DNA of 64,000 nt from positions 81,422,033 through 81,486,032 of the forward strand of contig RSEF01000003.1 of assembly GCA_003993805.1 (NCBI GenBank), in the 5' to 3' direction. The DNA comes from Himantopus leucocephalus (Eukaryota > Chordata > Aves > Charadriiformes > Recurvirostridae). Of the stretch, positions 25,451 to 37,441 are shown piece after piece; the stretch's first letter is position 1, and every line of letters begins with the position of its first letter. The translations under genes and the position numbers were made by a program. Under the pieces are notes generated by a model. The model was not told where the DNA came from. It ran no database searches and worked only from the letters and a program-made list of their open reading frames with translations.

Positions 25451-27697
25451 AAGCAGAACCTAAAAACTCAGCTGTTACATGAAGTATTTATCATCAAAGT
25501 TATTACAGTTAGGCTGTACGGGTGCGCACCATACATATTCTGCCACAGGCATCAGGATGAAAATTGATCAGGCACACAAATGCCAGGAACTGGAAAGAGG
25601 TAGTTCCTCTATTAAAAGTTCTTCATTGTTTTGCCAAGTGAAAGCAAGCTACTTCAGGCAGGAGATTTAACCACTGCTAAAATTGTAAATATCTTCTATA
25701 TTCAGTGAAGAAAAAGAAAAGATAATTTAAGTTATTAAAAATTACCTTTTGTTTGTTATCTGTCCCGCTTATTACAAGCTTTATTGCAGTTATAGCAGTA
25801 TTACGGGAGTGACGAGTGAGTAATGACCTCATTAGCAGAGCGAGGGAGCGGGGCTAAGAGTGGCTCCCCAGGTGTCTGGAAATTTGCCCTTTGCTTGTGC
25901 TACAGCAAAACTTTATAGCAAAGATTGAAACTAGAATGTAATTAAAATACATACATGTGTATATGATGCTTTTTATCATACTGTGGTTGCATTTAAATTC
26001 TGATCAAATCATGGAAAGCTCGTAAATGCTCTCTTTTTCAGCACAGCTATCCCTAATTCTAGCAAGTTCTTCTGAAAAAAAGCTCCTTTCAGAGTCATGC
26101 TTCCCAAAATTAATGTACATTATCTATAACAGATTATTGGTTAACCTCTACCTCATTTTCTTTTCCCTGTACAGACTGAGTTTGAATTTCCACCTGCTTT
26201 TCCTGACTGACATCCAACAGAAAGCTAGATAGATTTATGCATATTTTAGTACCTTGCAGTGAAAATAATAAATTTTGTTTTAGCTTGGCAGTTCAGGAAA
26301 CATGGAAGGGGAATAATTGTCAGTCAAGGCAGTTTAAACTATTTTGCTTTTTATTCAGACAGAAAAAATTGAAAATATTTTGAGTCAAAAAATGCTTTGT
26401 TTCACTTGAAATGAATTATTTTGATTCCTAAGGCATTTTACTTTTTGACATTTGAAAAAAAACCAAAACATTTGAAATACATTTCAAAGCTAAAAGTCAC
26501 TTCAAATGGGAAACCAGAAATCTTTCAACTTCTAGGGTGTTTTCCAGTTCTTTTCTGTTAATGAACTATTTGTTGGAATTGATTAGAAGTCATAAAATGT
26601 CCAGTTTCTCTGGACCCACATTTTCCACAGAAGAAAAGAAAATGCCACGAGCTATTAATTTATGTACCCAGAAGAAAAAAGAGAAAATAAAGAAAACCAA
26701 AACTCAAAACAAAGTGGAGGCCATGTAGGCAGCTCTTGTGGACTTTCTTGCCCTTAGTTTCACATTTTTCTTCCCCTGCTGACAGACCCCTCTCACCCAC
26801 TAATTGTGTAGAGAGGGAAGGAAGTGGTATACGTTTCTTTCCAAATTGGCCGTCAATTAGCTGGTCACATATTTGCTACTTGGTTAGATTTTGCAGAGTA
26901 CTGGTGATATTTTTTTTTCCCTTTTTTTTCCCAAAATGTGTATTTCAGCTCCTGAATTTCTGACTTGTGTTCTGCCATATTTTGTTACATGTTGTCAGAC
27001 ACGGCAGTGAGAAATAATACAGCGTGACTGCTGGTAGCCAGTCATAACTTGAAAAGGTGTACAGCTGGGCAGAAGAGATGTCCACATATCTGAAGATTGT
27101 ACCAGACAGCAAAAAGTTAGCGTGACACAAAAATACAAATCCACTAATCTTACTACACAGTGACATTAAACAAAGTGATACTTGCTCAATATTACTTTAA
27201 AGAAACATACAATATATACTATGTCAAAGCAGAATAAATGAAAGATCTGTTCACCTTTTTGTTTAGAGTGAGAAATTTGGCTGTTTAGCTGAGCTCATCA
27301 GAACCCAATCCAAAAAATCAGTTTTATGTTTATAAAGTAGTAAGTTTCAGAATTACACAGATGATCCAGACAGTTATTGTCATTTTTACTGATCTATTTA
27401 ACTAAACATTGACATCCTTCAATGCAGAAATATGGCAACTTATTAATGTGTTTCCCAAATTGTATCTTATACCTTATATTTTTCATATTATTAAAAGAAG
27501 TTAGATTCATAAACTAAATAAATAGTTTTTAAGAGATGGTTGCTAATGGTGGTTTGTTTTTGCTCCCCCCCCCCCCCAAGCTTGGGGAAAATCTGAATAA
27601 AGTAGAAGTCTATGTCATCTGCAGCTGGAGCCACTGTGAATTAGCAATGCCTGTGCAATCCACTCATTTCAATCAGTTACAGAATCTGGCTTTGAGA
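25451..27697. other. AT-rich sequence without a supported gene
   Basis: No ORF with a recognisable product. Contains a 13-base poly-C run at 27,565-27,577 and T-rich runs near 26,910-26,930. The stretch near 25,800-25,870 (GAGTAATGACCTCATTAGCA) is locally more complex and less AT-rich, but nothing identifies it. Confidence 0.5.
27565..27577. repeat. Poly-C run (13 C)
   Basis: A homopolymer of 13 C after a T-rich stretch. It is one of two long C runs in the window; the other, at 4344, ends in an unresolved base. Confidence 0.95.
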
Positions 27698-27985
27698 TCC
27701 CGGCCGTGTCTTCGCTGCAGCTTGGAGGTGTGATGCCAGCTCGTGGGGACACGCCTGACCTGCCGGAGGGGGGACACTGGGCACCCCCAGGGGCTCTGGC
27801 TACCCGGGCTTCTTGCACTGCCCCGGTGGGACTGCAGCCACGTCAGCGCGGGTACCTTGCCCCCTGCTCTTAAAATCGGCTTAAGCAGGTCCCTGGAGGC
27901 CAACCACACCTGCTGATCGCCACACCGACGTAACCAGCTTGTCTTACCCCCTTCCCGGCATAATGATGGAACGACAAGCGAGCCA
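27698..27985. promoter_or_regulatory. Candidate CpG island
   Basis: By hand count 18 CpG lie in about 285 bp (27,701-27,981), with GC near 60 percent, which gives an observed/expected ratio around 0.7. The flanks are AT-rich and CpG-poor, so the island has sharp edges. Such islands in vertebrates often mark unmethylated promoters, here possibly of an unannotated non-coding RNA. An alternative is a fairly recent GC-rich insertion such as an LTR. The minus strand is open for 111 codons (28,008-27,673), but the predicted protein shows no domain and its openness follows from high GC. No TATA box or exon structure can be assigned. Confidence 0.4.
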
Positions 27986-28199
27986 TCCTTTGTTGGAGAT
28001 AGCCACAAGTGGATCCAGCTCAGAGCTACCTGATTTACACTCCTCGAAGGAAGAGTGTTCAGAATTGAAGTCTGACTTCTAGTCAGTAGGCAATTGCTTT
28101 TCTGGCATACTGTTTGTATGAAAGCGGCGTCACATCATGGTTTTTCTGTCCTGAAGTATTGGTATTATGCATGTTTTTAAGACCAAACTCTAAAGTTTC

Positions 28200-28265
28200 A
28201 CATTTCAATACTTGCTAGGTAACATTTCAATACTTACTGGGTAATGATTCCATACTCCCTAGGTA
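28200..28265. repeat. 22-bp tandem repeat, three units
   Basis: Three head-to-tail units of exactly 22 bp: 28,200-28,221, 28,222-28,243 and 28,244-28,265. The first two differ at two positions and share ATTTCAATACTT. The third is more diverged but keeps the CATACT core and the CTAGGTA end. This is a short minisatellite of possible variable copy number. No function is evident. Confidence 0.85.
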
Positions 28266-31136
28266 ATTCTGCATCTCATAGTATAATGCAATGTAATTAT
28301 AGAATGCACAAGATTTCAATATAGAACACACACCTCCACATGAATTATGTCTGCACAAGCTCTCTCTTCGTGAGCAGATAAACACACACACGATAAACAG
28401 ATCACTCTGCGTACAAAGGCGTATGGGTTTCCTGAGTCAAGACGATGTTTCTTATGCACCTACGCAGATTTCACAGAATAAAGCTCTGCTGGAATTTGCC
28501 TGGAAATAACAGGGGGCAAATTAAATTTTCAAGTGGAATTCAGAACAATAGTAATATTTCCTGAAAGGCTACTAATTCTAGTGAAGCTATTTCAAAGGCC
28601 GCATTCTTTGCAGGTCGCTATGGAAGGCTAGCTCATGTTAGAAAATGATAGCACCCTTTTGTGCTCTGAGCTCTCTGTTACACCTGCTGTGTCCACTTTT
28701 TTCCTCCCCTCATTTTCAGTTCTGCTTGGTCTAGCATGGGCTGGTGCTGAATGAATAGAAAGCAGCAATATAAAGAAATCTGCCCCATATCTCAGGGATT
28801 TTTTTTTTCCTTTTTGACTGTCTAAGATGCAATTAACTTCTCATAAGACATAAAATAACACCATTCAAAGCCAAAATTGCTAGCTGGTATTATTCCATGT
28901 GTTAAATTACCAGAACACTGTAGCTAAAGATGGGAAACACCCTATAAAATAACTCATTATGAACAATGCTGGTTTTCTCTTCTTGTTATTTTGGGTTTGC
29001 ACATCCCTTTGATAAATTTAGTTAAGAGGGACAATGCACCCACTCTAGTGCTGAGGGCTGCAAGAAAAAAGCCTGTTCCAATCATAAAATATTTTCAGAT
29101 GAACCAGTAGGGAGTAGGCTTTTAGAGCTATTTTATATTTACTTGGGTTTCTCTGAAGATGCCAATACGTGTCAATCACACTTTTAAATAAGCTCGTTCA
29201 GACCCTGAGAAGAGTGTATCCTGTGGCTGTGTGGAGCTCAGCCTGCTTTTGCAAAATCTGTTCATAACCTGTAAATACTCAGAGGGTGAACTGAAGCCAA
29301 TCTCCCCCTTCTGTGGCTAAACTGGTGTCAGAAGAATTTAGTTACAGCAATACACCTGCTCATTTTTAATAGCATTCTCCAGTATTTTTCCACAGAAGCT
29401 TCCTCAGTCTCAGTAAATGAAAAGCTGGTTGCTTTTTTTCTCCAGTGAGACTTGTCTGGTCTCTCAAGTCCTGCTTCACCTGTCTAAAAGACTGTCAAAC
29501 TCCTGACCGATGTATCTTTGTGCCTTATAATCCGCAGTGAGTGTATTCCTACAGCTGCAGAAGGGGAGAAGGGAAATAGTTGAGGAGGAACACAGTTCAG
29601 ACGTGACAGTCTTCTCAAATTAGAAGAAATCAAAGGAACAAAAAAAGCAGAAACTAATGTTTTCAGGGCACCTGAGATACAGTCTTCAATACCAATGATA
29701 TAAAATCAAGCAAAAAGACATGGGGAAAAATAAAATAGAAAGTGCCCGAGGCAGATATGGATGCCTGTGAAGAAGCAGTGCTGAAAGACACAGCAAATTA
29801 GTTTTGGGCTCAAAAAAGAGAAAAGTAGCAGATCTTCTCTGTACAGCTCTGTGCTGCTCAGTTCTGAAGACAGCATTGTCAGGAAAATGCTGACAACCTG
29901 CAGAAAAATACTGCAAGAGATTCTGGGAACAGCTGATAGAGAATTCAAGTTTCCTATGGATGAGTCGTGTGCCTCCACTTCTCATCACCCATCCACTGCA
30001 ATTATCTTAGAGTGTTCCTTCATTTTGTCTGTGATCGCCTCCCCACTCAGTATCTTTGGAGCATCTCCAATTCCCTACCTCACATCTGCGGGACTCTTTC
30101 CCAAGCTAGCGAGAAAACATCACGTCTGTTCTCATGCTGAAGACTTTCCCACAGTGGGCAGAGCAGCTACATCTCTCTCCTCTGCTCAGCCCCTGGTTTC
30201 TCCAAAACTCCCAAACAGCGCAGAGTAACCTCTGTAAATACTGAATTTGGCCAATGGGTCCAAATGTTTTTAAGGGAGGACTGAGAGATAAACAGACATA
30301 TCCTGCAATCATGTAACTTTCATTTGTATAGGAAACCGGGCTGAAAAATAGTTAGAAGCCTCAAAGGATTGATTTATGAGGAAAGATGATCACTGTGGTA
30401 TTTGTTATTACGAGGTGGATCTTTCTCCTCCTCTCTCTGTGGTTTTGACCAAAAATTCCATTCTGGACCCAAGAAAATTTTCCCAACAAAAGTTTGTTAA
30501 AACTTGTATGTTCCCATGAAACATGTCAGTTTCTAGGATTGGCATTTTTCCGATGAAAAAATATTTTCTTGAAAAACTTGACCAGCTCTAGTGACCACAT
30601 GAGCTATAATAATTTGTATTTACAGACTAGGAAGACTGGAAGAGCAGAAGATGTTAAACCAAACAGTATCCACCCAAGCTAGAATAACTAAGAGGGATTC
30701 TCAGTCCTTATGTCACAGGATACTGCTTTCTATCAGCCGGGAGCAAGAAAGCTTTCATGCACTAACAGAACTTTATAGTTTCAAGTTCGTATCCGATAAA
30801 TGAACTTATTTTGCATTACTTTGGGATAGAAAGACCTGAAAAGTCCATATTTACTTTGAGGAAAAGTCTAACGGTGATGGGATTTTTCCACTTTTATTGG
30901 ATGAAACCTCTTTAAACTGTGAGTTGCCCGTTTTTTTCAGTAGCACCTCGTTGCCCGTAAGAACCGTGTTTTTCAGCGTAAGCGATGGCATCAGGATCTG
31001 TCCCTTAATGGGGAGTTCAGTCACTCTTTCAGTGACTCCACCGCCAAGAATGTTCACTGGGGAAGCGAGGTCAGCTTTTCCTTGTACAAGGCGATGGGCT
31101 ATAATTTAACAAAGGAAATCCTTTCCATTTGTGCGC

Positions 31137-31160
31137 TGTTTGTTTGTTTGTTTGTTTGTT
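31137..31160. repeat. (TTTG)n microsatellite
   Basis: About six tandem copies of the tetranucleotide TTTG. A shorter TTTG array ends a T-run at about 35,356-35,378. Confidence 0.9.
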
Positions 31161-34100
31161 CTAGATAAAATTGTTAAGAGTTTAGCTAAAACCCTGTGCT
31201 TAGCTTGTCCAGATTGTTTGCTTTACGAAAAGGTTGCGGTCCAACCCCTGCAAAGCAATAATTAGAGAGCTTTGCTTTTTATTGTTGCGTTTAAGTGTTC
31301 CTGGAGCAGTGGCTGCTCTGCCGGAGGAGAGGGAGCAGATGATGTATGTTTTGCTTCTTTTTAATCTGTCGTCCAGCGTCACTACTATTCGAACAGCGGG
31401 CCTCCAGGCTTTGTTCATTGTTTTTAAATTAACTGAAAGAATATTGCTTTCGAAAGGTGAAAGCAGAAAGAATTACAAGCAGCCCCATCAGCTTTGCTAC
31501 ATCCTTTAAAGTACTACTGCTCGCTCGTAGTCCTAAATCACTAGCTGGGAGAGACTAGCCATTTTGGAGTACTCCTGCATTCTGCACTGCCTACACTAAG
31601 AGAACCTGGAGGGTTTTCTTTCCTTTGTCTCTTTCCATTTGGCTCCTTTGCAAGCGGAGCCTCTACTGACATCCTCTGGTAGCCACAGGACAGCTGCAGT
31701 CCTGCAAACTGCTTGTAACCCACCCGTGCTAATCCCGTCTCCTCTGCCAAGTCATTGATTTAGTACTGTGCTAGATGTCAGCTCAAATGTAAGGTCAAAA
31801 TAATGTAATCCTTCCAGTTTCTCCCTCCTTCCCAGAGGAATGTCCCCCTTCCCCTTCCATGGTGGTAAATAAATTCAAGAGATGAAAACCTGCTAGCAAT
31901 TTCTTTGGCCGCACTCACCAATTAGCAATGCAGAAAATCAAACCACAGTTTCCTAGGTGTAGCGGGAATTTATAGGGAATGAGAGCTACCAGGAACACGA
32001 GCTTGTATGTTACTCATTATACTTTTTTTTTTTGTTGTTGTTTAAACTGCAATAAATTAAGACTTAATGATCAAGAGTGCAGGAATGAGGATTATAGACC
32101 AGATGGGAAGAGCTGAGGGCTCTTTGCTGTACACACTGTGCCACTGACGCTTTCTAGCGTCAGCGTTAATCCCAGAGCCTGTCCTGCCCATAAGTACTAC
32201 AAGTACTGCAGTACGAGATGAGTGTGAAGATAATTAAGAATACGCCTATCAGCGTTAGCTTCTTCTGGCTCTGTGTGACTCTCTCCAGGTCGTGCGGGCA
32301 TGTCTGCAATACAATAAAGTTCCTGGAGTTGTGGGACTTTGGGTCGGGTCCCTGTGAATCCGCGTGGCTTTGCACGACTGTCCTGGTTTGAGGTAAAAAC
32401 CACGACAACAACGGAAATGGAGAAGATACTGTGTTGTAGATGTTTGTGAGACTTAGTGGGTAAATCGAGAGCCAGAACAGGGTGCTCGTTAAAGTTTGGT
32501 CAAGCACATGATTTTCTATATAATTTTAGGGAGTTCTTTGCACACGGACTTAGTTATCTCTTCGTTAACTCGTTTGGTAGTTATATTCAGTGACAAAATA
32601 GCAACTTCGATACTTATTTGTAATCTCTGTTAATTTCTTGTGTGTATTTTGGGTTTTTTTTTTAACGATTTTATGGTCATCTTAGTCACAGCTATTGTTT
32701 CTCATTCCTGACTTGATAAGTGTAATTAGTAAGCAGAGCTGGTAAAGAACAGGAGAGCACAGATGAAGCCATTCACTTTTTGCTTTTGCAGGAGGAGTAG
32801 AAGCCGTTTTAAGAACTAGAAAAGTATGGTAGAAATCATTAAGGTCCTTCCTTTTTTTTTTCATCATGGCATCAGTGTCGTCCTTCATCACTGTAACTGG
32901 AGCGCAGAACTGAATATGCTCGTGGAGGCTCAACAAAGCATTTTGCTGAACCCAAATTTAAAGGCCTGCCATATTGTCCCACCAAAACCAAGGACCCCCA
33001 GCACCAAAGACTCAGCACGCTTGTCCCTCACACTGCATTCCAATTTCTAGAACGGGATTGACTTAGTATGTTCTGGAGAAAAGCACCAGCTTTGTTGCCA
33101 CTAGGGGTGTTGCTTCTAAGCCACGGTATTTCTAGAACCACATAAAATTCTCACCTGTGGTAGCTGTGGAAGAGCTGAGTCGCTGAAAGCAGCATCAGGT
33201 CTGATGAGCACATGTAAATCTGAGCTCCTGTGTACCTTTGCCTAATAACATCGCAGTCGTGCAGTCAGTTTTGATGTATGCTGTGTTTGCTGTATGCTTT
33301 TGAGGTGCCTAGAAGAGGCAGAGTTGCCCCTGCTGTGGTGACACCCATCACCTACCTAGCTGTGGCTACTGATGGAAAGATGTTTTGTGAGGAAGTACGC
33401 ATGATGATCACCATCCTCACTCTCCCTGGTCTTTGTCCCGCAGCCCAGCTGGCTCCCAGCCTGCGTATGGGAGGGTCGCTCCAGCCCTTCACCCTCCTGT
33501 TTCATCCAAGCCTGTTTTGCTAAGGAACCTCAAATGAGTCCTGCGGCAAATGGACAGTAGTTTTTGTCCACTGAGGTGTGGAAAAGCCTTCTGTTCCTCA
33601 ATTTCTGTAGATATTTAAGATTTATGTATTTTTAAAACCGCAAATGATTAATCTGCAAGAAAGTGAAGCTGAACAGACGAGTGGTGAGGTTCCCAGGGAG
33701 GTGAAAGGAGTTATCCAAGCAGGCTGTTAGTGGAACCTAACTTTATTTGGCTGGGTCTTTGAGCTCCTCTGTTCCCCCAAGCTATTTGATGCTATTTTCC
33801 ACTGTGCATATGCATCTGTTCATGTAATTTAGAAATTAATAGTTTAAAAACACTCCAGAAAATTACTTAGTATGTTTCAGCTACTTTTAAAATAAAACCT
33901 ATAAATTCTCTGTGAATGAAACCTGGGGGGAAACGGAGCATACCAACTTCATTACCCAGCCTTTGGTGCGCTGGCTGGGCCGTGCACATCATCTTTATTA
34001 AGGCATCCGCAGCCTAAAATCATAAGGATAAGCGTTAGCGTTTTCTCCTGGAGCCCAAACAGTATTTAAATTGGAAGTTGGAATGTCAAAGCCGAGAGAT

Positions 34101-35355
34101 CTGAGTGTGCCTTTTCCTTATGGAAAGTTCAATGCTTGGGAGTTCTTAATCAAGATTGTCAGACGTTTCCTGCTCATTTTCAGCCACCAACGGCAGGCAT
34201 AGGTGACTCCCTCCTTGCTGTCGAGGGGCGGACAGAGCAGTACTGTGTGATCTGTTGCCCACTGAGCCACCTGCAAGTCGTTTCGCTCCAGCTGTGGTAG
34301 ACCTCATGCAGAAACACAGCCTGGAAAGAGCTGGCTCCTGGCCAACAACACTGTTAGGGGTTTTTAGCTTAATTCTTTCACTGACCTCCTCCTGAGGAGC
34401 ATAATTCATTAAGTACAGTATCATAAAGGCCATGGCGATTAGAAACAGAAAACACTGCCACCAGTGTAGCCCATAAAGGAGGGATCAACAATACAGTGTA
34501 TATGTAGTGCACGTTAGTTTATTCTGATGTTAGGAGCTGAGAAGGAAAGGTCTCCAGCTTTGCTTGCTTGGGATCTCTAGGTATAAGTTGAAATGGATAA
34601 TATTTAGCCTGTGCTACTGTAAATCCCAGTGTGGGGCACAGCAGGCTGTCCAAAGCGATCATGCTCCTGAGCAAGGATGTGTGGCAAGACTGAGGGTCAC
34701 AAGTCAGAGCGCTCCACGGAGTCCTCTGCTGTGAATGGAAAAGCAAGAGCTCACATCACCTCACAGCATCACTACTTAAAGGGAAAATGAAAGAAGAGAG
34801 GGTAGGATACGCAGAGTTAAGCATGCTTAAAGTCCATTTTGTATGTTTTCACACATTGATCCAGAAAAACAGTGATGTTTAAGCACAAATATCATTCTGC
34901 TATCCTGACGGTGATGTTTTGAGTCATTCAGGGTTATGACTGCCAGGCAAAGAGTCTTGTTGATGGAGATAGTTTTGAGACAGTTTGAAGGTATAAAACA
35001 ATGGAGAACCTTTTTTTAATCAACCGACCTCATTGTAAGTAGGACTATCATTAAGCTATCGTTAGACTATACCCATATTTGATTTTGAATGGCAGCCAAA
35101 AGAAAAAATTTTGTTCATCTTCAGAATCTGATGACTCGTGTAATGATTATTAACAATAGCAGACTTAGAGGGCTTGCCATGCAAAAGCTGAAGGAATTTT
35201 AAGTTTTCATTATGTACTCATTGTTGCTTTTCCTTGTCTGATGGTTTAAAAAAAAAAAGGATTGTTGATGAGGATCATACCCATTGCACGACAATTATAC
35301 GTTTTATCACAATCATCCTGCTTCCTCTTCTTCAGTCTTTGGTTCCTTGGGTTGG

Positions 35356-35378
35356 TTTTTTTTTTGTTTGTTTGTTTA
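35356..35378. repeat. Poly-T followed by (TTTG)n
   Basis: Ten T run into three TTTG units. Simple-sequence DNA. Confidence 0.85.
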
Positions 35379-37423
35379 GGAATCTATCACTTCTTCTTGG
35401 ATCTCCTCATTCTTCTTTGACCTCTCTGTGAGTGCAATTCAGATTTCATGTCTGACACAAGGCATAAAGACTCATAAATGCTGATGGTAAAGTACAGCTC
35501 ATTTTAATTATATAAACACTGAATTGCTTTATTTGCACAAAGCTCACACCTTCAGCTATAAATAGTGAAAGACTGTGAGAAAAGGAATTGACTAAAGAGT
35601 TATCAGGAAGTCTGCAATAGAAGCTATAATGTGTAATTATTCCAACCTAGGGCATCTTGTTTCAGTTCCTTTGATTATTTTGATTGTTTTTATTCTCAGT
35701 TGGGGTTTTAATGGGTCTTTCCAAATTTATGGGGGATATAAGTCCTAGGAGAGAATGAGAACCTTAGGTTTGTTGTAACAAATACTGCAGTAAACACTGC
35801 AGCATCAATTTACCTCTCTGTCTTTTGTTTCAACTGCTGTTATTCTTCATATAAATGATACAGGTTACATCCATTTAGAACCTGGTGAGTACTTGAAGAT
35901 CAGACCATTTTTTATCTGGAATGACAATATTTTTTTTAATGGACAAGATAAAACATTCAGAACGTAATACATACCCAGCCTTTCTGGATATAGTTTCCTG
36001 ACTAAGTAGCCATATACACATTCATCTGAAAACTGTTTCAGACGCAGGACTTGCTTGCTTTATTGGCAGCAGTATAAAATTACACAGGTATCAATCACCT
36101 ATAGGACTTGAAACATGCAGTCTCTCCTCATTATTGAAACACAGCACAGTACAGCACACCGAGGGCTAGATCATGCCTTGTCCATCGTTAAGAATGAAGT
36201 GTTGAGGGATATCACTGTAACCACGAACTCCTAGGGCTTTCCCAGTCAGCGCACCCTGTCTTCAGTGATATGTCATCCTTGAAGAAAAGGCAATGCGCAC
36301 CTTTTCCTTTCCTGAGTAGTTCCCTTTGGAGGTTTAGATGAATGTAGCAACGTGGGCATACTTTCTACCTGATCGGTTCAATTAGCTCCTACTCATGGGA
36401 AAGGAAGTTCATAAGAAAAGAGTCAGTCAGTTGTCCCTGTTGGGCTTCTGGTCAAGCCATGCCATTTGGTAATTAGTAAATTGAACCTACTTGATTTCTT
36501 GCTGTTGGATACTCAGGACCAGATCCAGAAAGGGAATGAGTCATTGTAGTGCCCAGTGTTGCAATATTTCAAAGTTATACATAGGAGTGATATTCAAAAT
36601 ATTGCTGTGTGTGCCAAAATTGGGGAGATATGTAAAAGTGAATGGTAGGCAGCTCAGAGTGAGATTCACGAAAGGCATCTCTTTAAGTGGGAAAACAAAA
36701 AACTCTGAAAAAAAGGATCTTCTCTGAGATTTCTCTTGGCATTTTTAGGACTGCAGTTAGATGATGCTGTGAAATGGATTCCATGCCTGAAATCCCTCAT
36801 GGTTTTCTGTCCCAGTTCAGGAAGATGACAGCTTCCAGATGTATTAGACCTAATTATAGACTATATTTTCATTGTTTGTCAGTGATGTTCTTCTATTACT
36901 TATCTAAAGCCCTTAAGTCGGGATAGTGATCAGTTGTAGGCTTCTCTGACGGGGGGTTAGACAATTCCAGGGAACAAGTCAGCTTTAGCATGATCCCAGG
37001 ATGACTGGCATCCTTATTTAAGAAGTCATTCAGGTGCACAAAGTCAATGGGATATATATGGGTCCAAGATGTTCCCAAAACTATCTGTTGGACTGGGTGC
37101 TCTACATTATTCAAATGACAGTGGTCACCACTTTGATCACCATATGAAAGAATTGTCATGTCTGCACATTGATGTGACTCCATTTCTGGACTGATTTAAG
37201 TTTTTCTATCACCAATTTAAGCACATTTGGAAATCCTATTAGTATACAGGCCATGCTGATGTGAAAGAAATGATACCGCTTTCATGCGGGAGACACATCT
37301 CTGACATCTTTAGGCTCTGTTTTGTTATCCATTCCACTCTTGTTATTGGCGATAGATGAAAGTCTGGAAAGCAAAGAAAATGGTTTGAAAAATAATGATC
37401 TCTTGTTCTTCTCTTTAGGTAAT

Positions 37424-37441
37424 TTCTCTCTCTCTCTCTCT
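37424..37441. repeat. (TC)n microsatellite
   Basis: About eight to nine TC dinucleotides. A similar array lies at 48,049-48,064. Confidence 0.9.

Noticed and set aside
25800..25870. TAATGA and CATTAG words suggesting a homeodomain enhancer
   Set aside because: Such short words are common by chance and no independent support exists.
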